Assembly (NCBI RefSeq): GCF_000711725.1
Contig: NZ_JONP01000005.1
Coordinates: forward strand, 208,209-272,208
From: Roseomonas aerilata DSM 19363
Lineage (GTDB): Bacteria; Pseudomonadota; Alphaproteobacteria; Acetobacterales; Acetobacteraceae
Reading direction: 5' to 3'
DNA: 64,000 bases
Each line of letters starts with the position of its first letter. Position 1 is the first letter of the stretch. Made by a program: the position numbers and the translations under genes. Under the pieces are notes generated by a model, which saw only the letters and a list, made by a program, of their open reading frames with translations, did not search any database and had not been told where the DNA came from. Shown here piece by piece: positions 24,687 to 33,784 of this stretch.

Positions 24687-25436
24687 ATGACCCCGGTCGT
24701 GATGCTGCATGGAATCGGCGCGGACAGCAGGCTCTGGCAGCCCCAGCGCGCCCCCTTCGAAGCGCGCGGCTACGCGGCCGTGCCACTCGACTTCCCCGGC
24801 TACGGCGCCCGCCCGCCGGTCGATGCCCTGGACTTCGAGACCATGGCCGCCGACGTGGAGGCGGCCATCGTCGCGCGCGGCCTGCAACGGCCCGTCCTGC
24901 TCGGCCACTCCATGGGCGGGATGGTCGCGCAGACCTTGCTGCGCCGCCGCCCCGACGCCTACGCCGCCGCCATCCTCTGCGCCACCAGCCCGGCTTTCGG
25001 GAATCCCTCCGGCGACTTCCAGCGCGAATTCGTCGCCGCCCGCCTGAAGCCGCTCGAGGAGGGGCGGACGCTCGCCGAGATCGCGCCCGACACCCTCTCG
25101 GTCCTCACCGGCCCGGGCGGCACCCCGTTCCGCGACCTGGCGATCAGGGCCCTTTCCGCCACCCCGCCGCAAACCTTCCGGGCCGCTGTCCGGGCCCTCG
25201 TCACCTTCGACGAGCGCGCCAGTCTCGGCGCCATCCGCATCCCCGTCCTCCTCCTGGCCGGCGAGGTGGACACCAACGCCCCCGCGCCGATGATGCAGCG
25301 CATGGCCGGCAAGATCCCTGGTGCCGCCTATGTCTGCTTGCCGAATATCGGCCACCTGCCGAACATCGAGGCGCCGGATGCCTTCGACGCCGCCGTCCTG
25401 GACTTCCTGGACCGCCACCTGAAAGGGAACCGCTGA
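24687..25436 (+). CDS. alpha/beta hydrolase (NicD-like position)
   Basis: 249 residues. The nucleophile elbow is GHSMGG (Ser about residue 75), the acid is probably Asp in LAGEVDTNAP and the base His in NIGHLPNIEAP; the oxyanion region is VMLHGIGADSRLW. It is about the size of N-formylmaleamate deformylase NicD and of 3-oxoadipate enol-lactonases, which hydrolyse ring-cleavage products. Lying directly after the NicX-like dioxygenase, hydrolysis of its product is the simplest reading (inference). The stop and the next ATG share a base (TGATG). Confidence 0.8.
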   Translation: MTPVVMLHGIGADSRLWQPQRAPFEARGYAAVPLDFPGYGARPPVDALDFETMAADVEAAIVARGLQRPVLLGHSMGGMVAQTLLRRRPDAYAAAILCATSPAFGNPSGDFQREFVAARLKPLEEGRTLAEIAPDTLSVLTGPGGTPFRDLAIRALSATPPQTFRAAVRALVTFDERASLGAIRIPVLLLAGEVDTNAPAPMMQRMAGKIPGAAYVCLPNIGHLPNIEAPDAFDAAVLDFLDRHLKGNR

Positions 25437-26704
25437 TGGACACCCTTCCCGCCGACCTGTTGCAGGACGAGCCGATCTTCGCGCCGGAAGCCTTCAACCT
25501 CACGCCGCAGCAGGCCGAGCTGACCGCCCGCGCCCGCCGCTTCGGCAAGGCGGTTCTGGCCCCGCGCGCCGCCACCTACGACCGTGAGGCGCGCTTCCCC
25601 ATCGAGAACTTCCGCGACATGCACGGGGAAGGCCTCCTCCGCATCTGCGTGCCCGAGGAGGACGGCGGGGAGGGGGCGGACTTCACCACCTACTGTCTCA
25701 CCGCCGCGGAGCTCGGCCGCTACTGCGGCGCAACGGCGCTCTCCTGGAACATGCATGTCTGCTCCACCCTCTGGTCCGGCCTGCTGTCGGAGGACCTGGA
25801 GATGAGCGAGGCCGACCGCGCCGTCCACCGCGCCCGCCGCGCCCGGCACTACCGCCGCATCGTGGAGGAGGGCGCCATCTACTCGCAGCCCTTCTCCGAG
25901 GGCGGCGCGGCGGCGGCCGGCGCCATCGCCTTCGGCACCGAGGCGCGGCCGGTGGAGGGCGGCTATATCGTCAACGGCAAGAAGATCTTCGCCAGCCTCT
26001 CCGGCGCCGCCGACTACTACGGCATCCTCTGCACCGAGCGAACCGGCGACGAACCCGCGAGCCGCCGCAACACCCTCTACCTCGCCATCCCCGCGAAGGC
26101 CGAGGGTGTCAGCATCGTGGGCGACTGGGACCCGTTGGGCATGCGCGGCACCGTCTCCCGCACGCTGCTGCTGAAGGACGTCTTCGTGCCGGAGGACGCG
26201 ATGCTCATGCCGCGCGGCGTCTACTTCCAGGCCGCTGGCCGCTGGCCGCACATGTTCATGACGCTGACGCCGACCTATATGGGCCTCGCCCAGGCCGCCT
26301 ACGACTTCGCCGTCGCCTATCTCCGCGGCGAGGTGCCGGGCACGCCCCCCGTCAAGCGCCGCATGTTCCCGACGAAGCAGATTGCCGTCGCCGAAATGCG
26401 GATCATGCTGGAGCAGACCAAGGCCCTCTGGTTCCAGGCTGTCCGCGAGGCCCGCCCGGACCCAACGCGCGAGCAGGTGCAGCGCGCCTATGCCGCGCAG
26501 TACACGGTGATGGAGAACGCGAACGCGCTGGCCACCAAGGCCATCCGCACCTGCGGCGGACAGGCGATGCTCCGCAGCCTGCCGCTGGAGCGCGTCTATC
26601 GCGACAGCCGTTGCGGCTCCCTCATGCTGCCCTGGACCGCGGAAATCTGCCTCGACCGCCTCGGCCGCGACACGCTCTACAAGCCCGGCGAGAAGGACGA
26701 GTGA
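25436..26704 (+). CDS. acyl-CoA dehydrogenase family protein
   Basis: 422 residues with the three-domain ACAD layout: N-terminal helices to about residue 130, a beta domain with YIVNGKKIFASLSGAADYYG, and C-terminal helices with AIRTCGGQAMLRSLPLERVYRDSR. The usual C-terminal motif continues as GSLMLPWTAEICLDRLG, similar to a divergent ACAD subgroup. FAD-dependent; electrons would pass to ETF and then ETF-QO, which lies 4 kb away. Its start overlaps the hydrolase by one base, and it ends in a GTGA overlap with the acyl-CoA synthetase, so coupling is strong. Substrate unknown. Confidence 0.85.
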   Translation: MDTLPADLLQDEPIFAPEAFNLTPQQAELTARARRFGKAVLAPRAATYDREARFPIENFRDMHGEGLLRICVPEEDGGEGADFTTYCLTAAELGRYCGATALSWNMHVCSTLWSGLLSEDLEMSEADRAVHRARRARHYRRIVEEGAIYSQPFSEGGAAAAGAIAFGTEARPVEGGYIVNGKKIFASLSGAADYYGILCTERTGDEPASRRNTLYLAIPAKAEGVSIVGDWDPLGMRGTVSRTLLLKDVFVPEDAMLMPRGVYFQAAGRWPHMFMTLTPTYMGLAQAAYDFAVAYLRGEVPGTPPVKRRMFPTKQIAVAEMRIMLEQTKALWFQAVREARPDPTREQVQRAYAAQYTVMENANALATKAIRTCGGQAMLRSLPLERVYRDSRCGSLMLPWTAEICLDRLGRDTLYKPGEKDE

Positions 26705-28176
26705 CCAACCTCGCCGCCCTTATCGACCGCAACGCGGCTTTCGCGCCCGAAAAGGTCGCGATCCGCTTCGAGGTCGAGGCGATCACCTACGCGCAGTTCG
26801 CAGCGGAGATCGCCCGGGCCGCGCACTTGCTGCGCGCGCATCACGGCGTCGGTCCAGGCGACCGAGTGGCCGTGCTGGCCGCCAACACCCCTGCCTATCT
26901 CTCGCTGCTCTACGCCTGCGCCCGCCTCGGCGCGATCCTGCTGCCGCTGAACTGGCGCCTCGCCGCGCCGGAGCTGCGCTACATCATCGAGCACGCCGAG
27001 CCGCGCGTCGTCTTCACCGAGCCTGCCTTTGCGGAAACGCTGCACGAGGCCGCGCCCGATCTAATCGCCGCCGCGCTCGTCATCCCCGAGGGCGAGGGCG
27101 ACGCGGAAGGTCCCGGCACCCTCGAGAGTCCGCTGCTGCTCGTCTACACCTCCGGCACCACCGGCCGCCCCAAGGGCGCGCTGCTGACGCAGGAGGCGCT
27201 GTTCCACAACGCCGTCATGAGCCACCACATGCATGACATGACGGCGGCGGACCACGTCCTCGCCGTCCTGCCCTTCTTCCATGTCGGCGGGCTGAACATC
27301 CAGACCACGCCCGCCCTCCAGGCCGGTGCGACCGTCACGATCCACCCGCGCTTCGCCGCCGATGCGGTGCTGGCGGCGGTGGCGAGGGACCGCCCCAGCC
27401 TTCTCCTCACCGTTCCCGCCACGCTGCGCGCCCTCATGACCGCGCCGGGCTGGGCCACCACTGACTTCTCCTCGCTCCGCGCGATCAGCACGGGATCGGA
27501 GCCAGTGCACCCTGCCCTGGTGGAAGCCGTCACCGTCCGGGGCCTGCCATTGCTGCAAGTCTACGGCGCGACGGAAAGCTGCCCCATCGCCATCTACACG
27601 CGCCTCGGCTGCGCGACGACGGCGCCCACCTCCACCGGCCTGCCCGGTCTTCTCTGCGAAGGCCGCGTGGCAGACGACGACGGCCGCGACCTCCCGCACG
27701 GCACTGCCGGCGAGGTGCTTCTCCGCGGGCGCAACCTCTTCCGTGGTTACTGGCGCGACGAGGCTGCGACGGCTGCCTGCATGCAGGACGGCTGGTACCG
27801 CACCGGCGACATCGCCACCCGCGACGACGCCGGCCATTTTCACGTCCACGATCGCCGGAAGAACCTCATCATCTCCGGTGGCGAGAACATCTACCCCGCC
27901 GAGGTCGAGCGCGTGCTGCTGGAACACCCGGCTATCGCGGAGGCCGCCGTCCTCGGCGCGCCCGATCCGAAATGGCAGGAAGTGCCCGTCGCCTTCCTCG
28001 TGCTGCGCCCAGGCGCAGCACTCACGGAGGAAGCGGTGCGCGAGCACGTCCTCGCCCAGCTCGCCCGCTTCAAGGTGCCCCGTCGCATCGTCTTCACCAG
28101 CACCTTGCCGCGCACCGCCCTCGGCAAGGTCCGCCACTTCGAACTCCGCCCGCTGATGGAGACCGCCCGCGCATGA
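26701..28176 (+). CDS. AMP-dependent acyl-CoA synthetase
   Basis: 491 residues from a GTG at 26701 that overlaps the previous stop. Adenylate-forming signatures are complete: LLLVYTSGTTGRPKGALLT (P-loop), LQVYGATESCP, DGWYRTGDIATRDDAGHF and the C-terminal hinge and Lys region DRRKNLIISGGENIYPAE, LPRTALGKV. It forms an acyl-CoA from a carboxylic acid, ATP and CoA, which would feed the acyl-CoA dehydrogenase and hydroxyacyl-CoA dehydrogenase of the same operon. The chain type is not readable, though the operon suggests a ring-derived or branched acid. Confidence 0.9.
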   Translation: MTNLAALIDRNAAFAPEKVAIRFEVEAITYAQFAAEIARAAHLLRAHHGVGPGDRVAVLAANTPAYLSLLYACARLGAILLPLNWRLAAPELRYIIEHAEPRVVFTEPAFAETLHEAAPDLIAAALVIPEGEGDAEGPGTLESPLLLVYTSGTTGRPKGALLTQEALFHNAVMSHHMHDMTAADHVLAVLPFFHVGGLNIQTTPALQAGATVTIHPRFAADAVLAAVARDRPSLLLTVPATLRALMTAPGWATTDFSSLRAISTGSEPVHPALVEAVTVRGLPLLQVYGATESCPIAIYTRLGCATTAPTSTGLPGLLCEGRVADDDGRDLPHGTAGEVLLRGRNLFRGYWRDEAATAACMQDGWYRTGDIATRDDAGHFHVHDRRKNLIISGGENIYPAEVERVLLEHPAIAEAAVLGAPDPKWQEVPVAFLVLRPGAALTEEAVREHVLAQLARFKVPRRIVFTSTLPRTALGKVRHFELRPLMETARA

Positions 28177-29282
28177 CGCCGCTCGCCCGCCGCCTCCGGA
28201 TCACCGTGCTCGGGGGCGGCAACGGCTCCTTCGCCGCAGCCGGCGATATGGCGCTCGCGGGCCACGAGGTCCGGCTCTGGCGGCGCGACGCGACGGCCGT
28301 CGAGGCCCACCGCGCGGCCGGCAGCACCATCGCCGTGAAGGATTCGCGTGGCACGCACGAGGCCCGCCTCGCCCTCGTCACCACGGACATGGCGGCGGCC
28401 CTCGACGGCGCCGAACTGATCCTCTGCCCCGCCCCCGCCACCGCGCAGCCCGACATTGCCCGCCTCCTCGCCCCCTACCTGGCGGACGGGCAGGTGGTCT
28501 TCCTTCCGCCCGGCACGCTCGGCACCGTCCTGATGGCCCGCGCGCTGCACGACGCCGGCCGCGCGCCGAGGGTGGCCTTCGCCGAGACCGGCACGCTCCC
28601 CTGGCTCGCCCGCAAGCACGGGCCGCACGAGGTTGCCATCACCGTCCGTGCCGTGCGCCTGCCCGTCGGCGTCTTCCCGCTCGACCGCGCGGAGATGGCG
28701 CTGGATGTCATCAGCGCCGCCTTTCCTGGCGTAGTCGAGCCCTGCGGCGACGCCCTCTCCGGCGCGCTGATGAACGCAGGCGCCATCATCCACCCCCCGC
28801 TCATCATCATGAACGCTGGCCCGCTCCAGCATTTCGAGAAATGGGACATCCACAACGAGGGCACCGTCCCCGCCATCCGCCGCACGACGGACACGCTGGA
28901 CGCCGAGCGCGTGGCGGTGCGCGAGGCGCTGGGCTACGGCGCCCCGCATTTCCCGCTTGCCCACCACTACGCGAAGACGGGCGAGGAATGGATGTACGGC
29001 CGCGCCTCGCACGATCGCCTGACCGAATCCGGCGACTGGCGGGAGCGGATCGTGCTCACCCAGCACCGCTACATGATGGAGGACCTTCGCCTCGGCCTCT
29101 CCCTCATCATCTCGGCGGCCGAACTCGCGGAGGTACCGGTCCCGCTCGCCCGCGCCTTCTCCGCCATCGGCGCCGCCATCCGCGGGGAGACGCCGGACTT
29201 CACCGGCCGCACCCTCGCCGATGCCGGCCTGGGCGGGCTCGACCGCGCGGGCATCGCCCGGGTGCTCCAGCATGGCTTCTGA
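28173..29282 (+). CDS. NAD/NADP octopine/nopaline dehydrogenase family protein
   Basis: 369 residues. The N-terminal Rossmann motif is TVLGGGNGSFAAAGDMALAGH, a variant of the GGGNGAxAxA form typical of this family, and the C-terminal helical catalytic domain contains LMNAGAIIHPPLIIMNAG and FEKWDIHNEGTVPAIRR. The family includes opine dehydrogenases (reductive joining of an amino acid and a 2-oxo acid) and ketopantoate-reductase-like enzymes. Its presence in a CoA catabolic operon is odd and may point to an imino or keto intermediate. The ATG overlaps the synthetase stop by 4 bp. Confidence 0.85.
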   Translation: MTPLARRLRITVLGGGNGSFAAAGDMALAGHEVRLWRRDATAVEAHRAAGSTIAVKDSRGTHEARLALVTTDMAAALDGAELILCPAPATAQPDIARLLAPYLADGQVVFLPPGTLGTVLMARALHDAGRAPRVAFAETGTLPWLARKHGPHEVAITVRAVRLPVGVFPLDRAEMALDVISAAFPGVVEPCGDALSGALMNAGAIIHPPLIIMNAGPLQHFEKWDIHNEGTVPAIRRTTDTLDAERVAVREALGYGAPHFPLAHHYAKTGEEWMYGRASHDRLTESGDWRERIVLTQHRYMMEDLRLGLSLIISAAELAEVPVPLARAFSAIGAAIRGETPDFTGRTLADAGLGGLDRAGIARVLQHGF

Positions 29283-30264
29283 GCGTCCGCCCATCGCCTG
29301 CCTCGGCGCCGGGCGCATGGGCCGGGGCATCGCCGTGTGCTTCGCCTATGCCGGCCACGCGGTCGCGCTGGTGGACGCCAAGCCGCGCCCGCCCGAGGCC
29401 TTCGCCGCCCTCGAACGCGAGGCCCTCGCCGAGATCGGCGATGCACTCCGCACCCTCGGCGAACTCGGCCTCTTTGATCCCGCGCAGGTCGGGGCGCTAC
29501 TCGCCCGCGTGCGCGTCGTGCCCGAAGCCGAGGCGGCGGAAGCGCTGGGAGCGGCCGCCGTGGTCTTCGAGGGCGTGCCCGAGATCCTCGACCTCAAGCG
29601 CGAGGCCCTCGCCCGCGCCTCCGCCATGATGGCACCGGGCGCCATCCTCGCCTCCACCACCTCCACCATCCTCGTGGACGACCTCTCCCCGGCGGTGGCC
29701 GATCCGGCGCGCTTCCTCAACGCCCACTGGCTGAACCCCGCCTATATCGTCCCCCTCGTGGAGGTCTCCCCCGGCCGCGACACCGCGCCGGAGACGCTGG
29801 CGCGCCTTAACGCCCTGCTGGAGTCAGTGGGCAAGGTCCCCGTCACCTGCGCCGCCAGCCCCGGCTTCATCGTCCCCCGCCTGCAGACGCTGGCGATGAA
29901 CGAGGCCGCGCGCATGGTGGAGGAAGGCGTCGCCAGCGCGGAGGAGATCGACCGAGCCGTAAGATACGGCTTCGGCTTCCGCTTCGGCGTCCTCGGGATG
30001 CTCGAATTCATCGACTGGGGCGGCGGCGACATCCTCTACCACGCCAGCCGCTACCTCACCGGCGCGCTCGGCCACGAGCGATATCGCGCGCCCGAGGTGA
30101 TCGAGCGCAACATGCGCGAGGGCCGGATCGGCCTTCGCACCGGCCAGGGTTTCCTGGACTATTCGGGCCGGGACATCGATTCCTACCGCCGCCAGCGCCT
30201 GGGTGCCCTGGTGGAGAGGCTGCGGGCCGAAGGGCTCGCCAAACCACCGGTGCTGCCGGACTGA
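29272..30264 (+). CDS. 3-hydroxyacyl-CoA dehydrogenase
   Basis: 330 residues. Rossmann motif IACLGAGRMGRGIAVCFAYAGH; the catalytic His is in NAHWLNPAYIVPLVEV and the following helix has SPGFIVPRLQTLAMNEAARMVE. The C-terminal domain ends in GQGFLDYSGRD. Single-domain HADs oxidise 3-hydroxyacyl-CoA with NAD; some members oxidise carnitine or other hydroxy acids, which remains possible here. It overlaps the octopine-dehydrogenase-like gene by 11 bp and is the last enzyme of the operon before the Bug receptor. Confidence 0.88.
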   Translation: MASERPPIACLGAGRMGRGIAVCFAYAGHAVALVDAKPRPPEAFAALEREALAEIGDALRTLGELGLFDPAQVGALLARVRVVPEAEAAEALGAAAVVFEGVPEILDLKREALARASAMMAPGAILASTTSTILVDDLSPAVADPARFLNAHWLNPAYIVPLVEVSPGRDTAPETLARLNALLESVGKVPVTCAASPGFIVPRLQTLAMNEAARMVEEGVASAEEIDRAVRYGFGFRFGVLGMLEFIDWGGGDILYHASRYLTGALGHERYRAPEVIERNMREGRIGLRTGQGFLDYSGRDIDSYRRQRLGALVERLRAEGLAKPPVLPD

Positions 30265-30324
30265 ACCGGGGCGCGACAGGGGACAACGCGCGGAAGCACG
30301 GCCGCAGGCATCAGGAGAGGCTGC

Positions 30325-31290
30325 ATGATCGGTCGAAGGGGTTTTTCAGCATTGGCGCTCGCCGCGGCTGCCACGGAAGCCCGCGCCCAGGGCCCCTGGC
30401 CCGAGCGCCCGATCCGCTGGGTCGTCGGCTACGCCCCCGGCGGCGCCAGCGACATCTTCGCCCGCATGATCGCGCGGCAGATGGGCCCGGCGCTTGGCCA
30501 GAACATCGTGGTGGAGAACCGCCCGAGCGGCGGCGCGATCGTCGCCACCGAGAACGTCGTCCGCTCCCCCGCCGACGGCTACAGCCTGCTGCACGTCGAT
30601 AACGGCGTGCTCGTCTACAACCCCGCCCTCTACGCCCGCCTGCCCTTCGACCCCGACCGCGACCTCACCAGCGTCGGCTTCATCGGCCGCTTCCCCATGC
30701 TGGTGGTGGTGCGGCCGGAGAGTCCGTTCACGGACTTCGCCTCCATGCTCGCGGCCTCGAAAACCCGCAGCATCACCTTCGGCACCCCTGCCGTCGCCTC
30801 CCCGCACCAGCTGGCGATGGAGGTGCTGAAGCGCCGCTCGGGGCTGGACGCCACGCACATCCCCTATCGCGGCATGCCCGCCGCAATGAACGACATGGTC
30901 GCGGGCCAGGTGGACTGCGTGGTGGTGGACGTGACCAACGGCCTGCCCTTCCTCACCACCAACCGTGCCCGCGCCCTGATGGTGGTGGGAGACAGCCGTG
31001 CCGTCGCGCTGCCGGGCGTGCCGACCGCCGTCGAACTCGGCTATCCCGGCGCCGTCGCCTATGGCTGGCAGGGCGTCTCGGTCGCCGCTGGCACCCCGCC
31101 CGAGGTGGTGGAGCGCCTGAATGCCCTTCTCCGCACGGCGATCGAGAGCCCGGAGGTGTCGAAGCAGATGCGCGACATCGGCGCCGAGCTCGTCCCCCGC
31201 AGCCCTGCGGAGATGGCCGAGTTTGTGCGGGCGGAGAACGCCGCTTGGCGTCCCCTCATCCGCGACCTCGGCATCCGGCTGGACGTCTAA
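30325..31290 (+). CDS. Bug/TTT-family extracytoplasmic solute receptor (first of three)
   Basis: 321 residues with a Tat-like or Sec signal (GRRGFSALALAAAATEARAQ). The Bug fold is marked by IRWVVGYAPGGASDIFAR, then ENRPSGGAIVATENV and the hinge region HIPYRGMPAAMNDMVAGQ. Such proteins bind carboxylates in the periplasm for tripartite tricarboxylate transporters. No TctA or TctB membrane genes are nearby. Lying 60 bp after the last enzyme, it probably captures the substrate of this operon (inference). Confidence 0.9.
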   Translation: MIGRRGFSALALAAAATEARAQGPWPERPIRWVVGYAPGGASDIFARMIARQMGPALGQNIVVENRPSGGAIVATENVVRSPADGYSLLHVDNGVLVYNPALYARLPFDPDRDLTSVGFIGRFPMLVVVRPESPFTDFASMLAASKTRSITFGTPAVASPHQLAMEVLKRRSGLDATHIPYRGMPAAMNDMVAGQVDCVVVDVTNGLPFLTTNRARALMVVGDSRAVALPGVPTAVELGYPGAVAYGWQGVSVAAGTPPEVVERLNALLRTAIESPEVSKQMRDIGAELVPRSPAEMAEFVRAENAAWRPLIRDLGIRLDV

Positions 31291-31306
31291 CCGACTTCTG
31301 GGGCCC

Positions 31307-32809
31307 TCAGGTCCCGCAGAAGGTCATGTAGGGCTGCTCGGGCGAGCCGGGTGCCACGTCGGCGTCCGGCTGGTCCTCGAAGGGGCGCGTCACGCTCGCC
31401 AGCAGCGCCTCGAAGGGCGCGAGGTCGTCGCGCTGAACGGCGGCCTCCAGCGCGGCCTCCACGAGGTGGTTGCGCGGGATCACCGCCGGGTTCGCCGCGC
31501 GCATCGCGGCCGCGCGCTCGGCGGAATCGCCGCCCTCCTCCACCAGCCGCTCGCGCCAGCGCACCGCCCAGGCGTCATAGGCCGCGGGATCGGCGAACAG
31601 CTCGCGCACCACCGCGTCCCCCGCCTCGTCCTCCGCCGCGCGGCAGAGCCGGCGGAAGGTGAGGGTGAAGTCTGCCCCGTTCTCCGCCATCGCCTTCAGC
31701 AGGTCGCCGGCCAGGGCATGGTCCCCGGCGCGGTCGCCCGGCAGGCCAATCTTCGCGCGCAGGCCTCCGAGATAGGCCGCCTCGAAAGCTGGCGCGTAGC
31801 CGGCCAGGATCTCCTGCGCGACCGCCACCGCCGCGTCGTCGTCATCCGCCAGCAGCGGCAGCACCGCCTCCGCCAGCCGCGCGAGGTTCCACTGCATGAT
31901 CCCCGGCTGGTTGCCGTAGGCGTAGCGCCCGCCATGGTCGATCGAGCTGAACACCGTGGAAGCGTCGTAGGCGTCCATGAAGGCGCAGGGGCCGTAGTCG
32001 ATCGTCTCGCCGGAGATCGAGGTGTTGTCGGTGTTCATCACCCCGTGGATGAAGCCGATAAGCATCCACTGACCCACCAGCGCCGCCTGCCGCGCCACCA
32101 CACCCTCCAGCAGTGCGCGGGCGGGGGAGGGGGCCGAAGCCGCCTCCGGGTAGTGCCGGGCGATGGCGTGGTCCACCAAGACGCGCAGCGCCTCCACGTC
32201 CCGCCGCGCCGCGAAGTACTGGAAGGTGCCGACGCGGATGTGGCTCGACGCCACGCGCGTGAGCACGCCGCCCGGCAGCGGCCCCTCGCGCATCACCGCC
32301 TGCCCCGTGGAGACCGCCGCCAGCGCGCGCGTGGTCGGCACGCCCAGCGCCGCCATCGCCTCGCTGACCAGGTATTCGCGCAGCACCGGCCCGACCGCCG
32401 CCCGCCCATCCCCGCTGCGCGAGAAGGGCGTGCGGCCGGAGCCCTTGAGCTGGATGTCGAAGCGCTTCCCGTCGGGCGCCACCACCTCGCCGAGCAGGAT
32501 CGCCCGCCCGTCGCCGAGCTGGGGCGAGAAGCCGCCGAACTGGTGCCCGGCATAGGCGGCCGCGAGCGGCTCCGCCCCTTCCGGCACGCGGTTCCCCGCG
32601 AGGATCTGCACGCCCTCCTCCGAGGCGAGCGCCGCGGGGTCGAGGCCGAGCCGCTCGGCCAGAGCCGCGTTCAGCCGCAGCAGGCGCGGCGCCGCGACAG
32701 GCGTCGGGTCCAGCCGCGCGCGGAAGCGATCCGGCAGGCGGGCATAGGAGTTGTCGAAAGGAAAGCGGACGGTGCCGCCCTCCCGCGTCGCCTCGAGGGT
32801 CATCGTCAT
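31307..32809 (-). CDS. selO: protein adenylyltransferase SelO
   Basis: 500 residues, the normal length of bacterial SelO (YdiU). Signatures include [39 protein letters not shown] and [20 protein letters not shown]. It is a pseudokinase-fold enzyme that transfers AMP to Ser/Thr/Tyr of proteins, linked to oxidative stress. The C-terminus is TFCGT, with Cys where many eukaryotic forms have selenocysteine. It converges on the Bug receptor with 16 bp between. Confidence 0.93.
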   Translation of the reverse strand: MTMTLEATREGGTVRFPFDNSYARLPDRFRARLDPTPVAAPRLLRLNAALAERLGLDPAALASEEGVQILAGNRVPEGAEPLAAAYAGHQFGGFSPQLGDGRAILLGEVVAPDGKRFDIQLKGSGRTPFSRSGDGRAAVGPVLREYLVSEAMAALGVPTTRALAAVSTGQAVMREGPLPGGVLTRVASSHIRVGTFQYFAARRDVEALRVLVDHAIARHYPEAASAPSPARALLEGVVARQAALVGQWMLIGFIHGVMNTDNTSISGETIDYGPCAFMDAYDASTVFSSIDHGGRYAYGNQPGIMQWNLARLAEAVLPLLADDDDAAVAVAQEILAGYAPAFEAAYLGGLRAKIGLPGDRAGDHALAGDLLKAMAENGADFTLTFRRLCRAAEDEAGDAVVRELFADPAAYDAWAVRWRERLVEEGGDSAERAAAMRAANPAVIPRNHLVEAALEAAVQRDDLAPFEALLASVTRPFEDQPDADVAPGSPEQPYMTFCGT

Positions 32810-32879
32810 GCGCGTTCAGATCAGGCCCGGAACCCCCTGAAACAAGGCCCGCGCCCATCGCGTCGGCGCGAGGCAGCTC

Positions 32880-33335
32880 CTATCCAAGCGCCCGCTCCCA
32901 GTAGCGCAGGCTCACCGGATCGATCACCCCGCCCTCGGCCGCGTCGCGCGCCGCGACCGCCGCGTGGAAGCGCGCCGCTTCCTCCCGGCCCAGCAGGGCG
33001 CGCGTCGCGGCGATGATGCGCGTGATCCGCCGGTGGTTGTGGTCGAAGCGCACCAGCCAGTGGTCCGTGCCCGCGTAGAAGCGCGCCATCCGCTCAAGCG
33101 ACGCGCGGAACCCCTCCAGCGCCCGCGGGTCCGCACGGATGGCCGCCGCCTCGGCCGCCCCCAGCACGGGCGAGCCCGGCACCGCCTGGCTCGGGTCCGG
33201 CAGGGGGAAGAGCCACTGGATGAAGTCATGCACCGCCTCGATCCGGGCGTCGTCGAAGGCCAGCACGTCGGCGAGAAGGCGTCCCCGCCCGTCGCGCCCC
33301 TCGCCGCGCAGGAACTCGCGGATGGGTTCGGCCAT
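32880..33335 (-). CDS. opioid growth factor receptor-related (OGFr N-domain) protein
   Basis: 151 residues. The motif HDFIQWLFPLPDPS at about residue 40, followed by a helical part with RFDHNHRRITRIIAATRALLG, is the hallmark of the OGFr_N domain, better known from animals but present in some bacteria. Function in bacteria is unknown. ATG at 33335 chosen over 33350 because the conserved part starts with EPIREFL. It lies upstream of selO on the same strand with 70 bp between. Confidence 0.75.
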   Translation of the reverse strand: MAEPIREFLRGEGRDGRGRLLADVLAFDDARIEAVHDFIQWLFPLPDPSQAVPGSPVLGAAEAAAIRADPRALEGFRASLERMARFYAGTDHWLVRFDHNHRRITRIIAATRALLGREEAARFHAAVAARDAAEGGVIDPVSLRYWERALG

Positions 33336-33472
33336 GCATCGCCTCCTCATTGGATCAGCGGCCGCCTTCGCGACCGGCCGGCCCTGGTTTAAGCAGGTAC
33401 AGGCCCGACATGAACGCGGGAGCAGGGGACGGGGTGCCTGACCTCCTCCCCTCCGGAAGCCCTGGCGGAGCC

Positions 33473-33784
33473 ATGCCCTACCTCATCGAGACGGTCCTCT
33501 TCCTCGCGCCTTTCGCGCTCTACGCCGTCTGGCTCCGGTTCAACCCGGGCCGCGCGGTGGGGAGCCATGTGCTGGTTCTCGCGCTGATCGGCCTCGCCAT
33601 CTCGATGGCCGGCGCGGTGTGGTACGGCCTGTCCCGCAGCATGGATCCCTACACCACCTATGTCCCCCCGAGCGTAACGGAGGGCGGCATCGTACCGGGC
33701 CATTCGGGCGAGGCGCGCTCGCACGGGGCCTGGCCGACCATCAACACCCCTTCCCGCCAGCGCGGGGAGGACGCCGCGCCTTGA
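33473..33784 (+). CDS. DUF6111-like small membrane protein
   Basis: 103 residues with two membrane helices at the N-terminus (VLFLAPFALYAVWLR, then VLVLALIGLAISMAGAVWYG) and a hydrophilic, Pro-rich tail. The order resembles the alphaproteobacterial DUF6111 family, often found next to the CCA-adding enzyme gene, as here (family recognition from memory). The stop overlaps the TTG start of that gene (TTGA), so the two are coupled. The ATG at 33473 has GGCGGA upstream; an in-frame ATG at 33410 is possible. Confidence 0.65.
   Translation: MPYLIETVLFLAPFALYAVWLRFNPGRAVGSHVLVLALIGLAISMAGAVWYGLSRSMDPYTTYVPPSVTEGGIVPGHSGEARSHGAWPTINTPSRQRGEDAAP

Noticed and set aside
23080..25436. Complete nicotinate degradation cluster
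   Set aside because: Only nicR-, nicX- and nicD-like genes are present; hydroxylase, monooxygenase, amidohydrolase and maleate isomerase genes are missing from the window.
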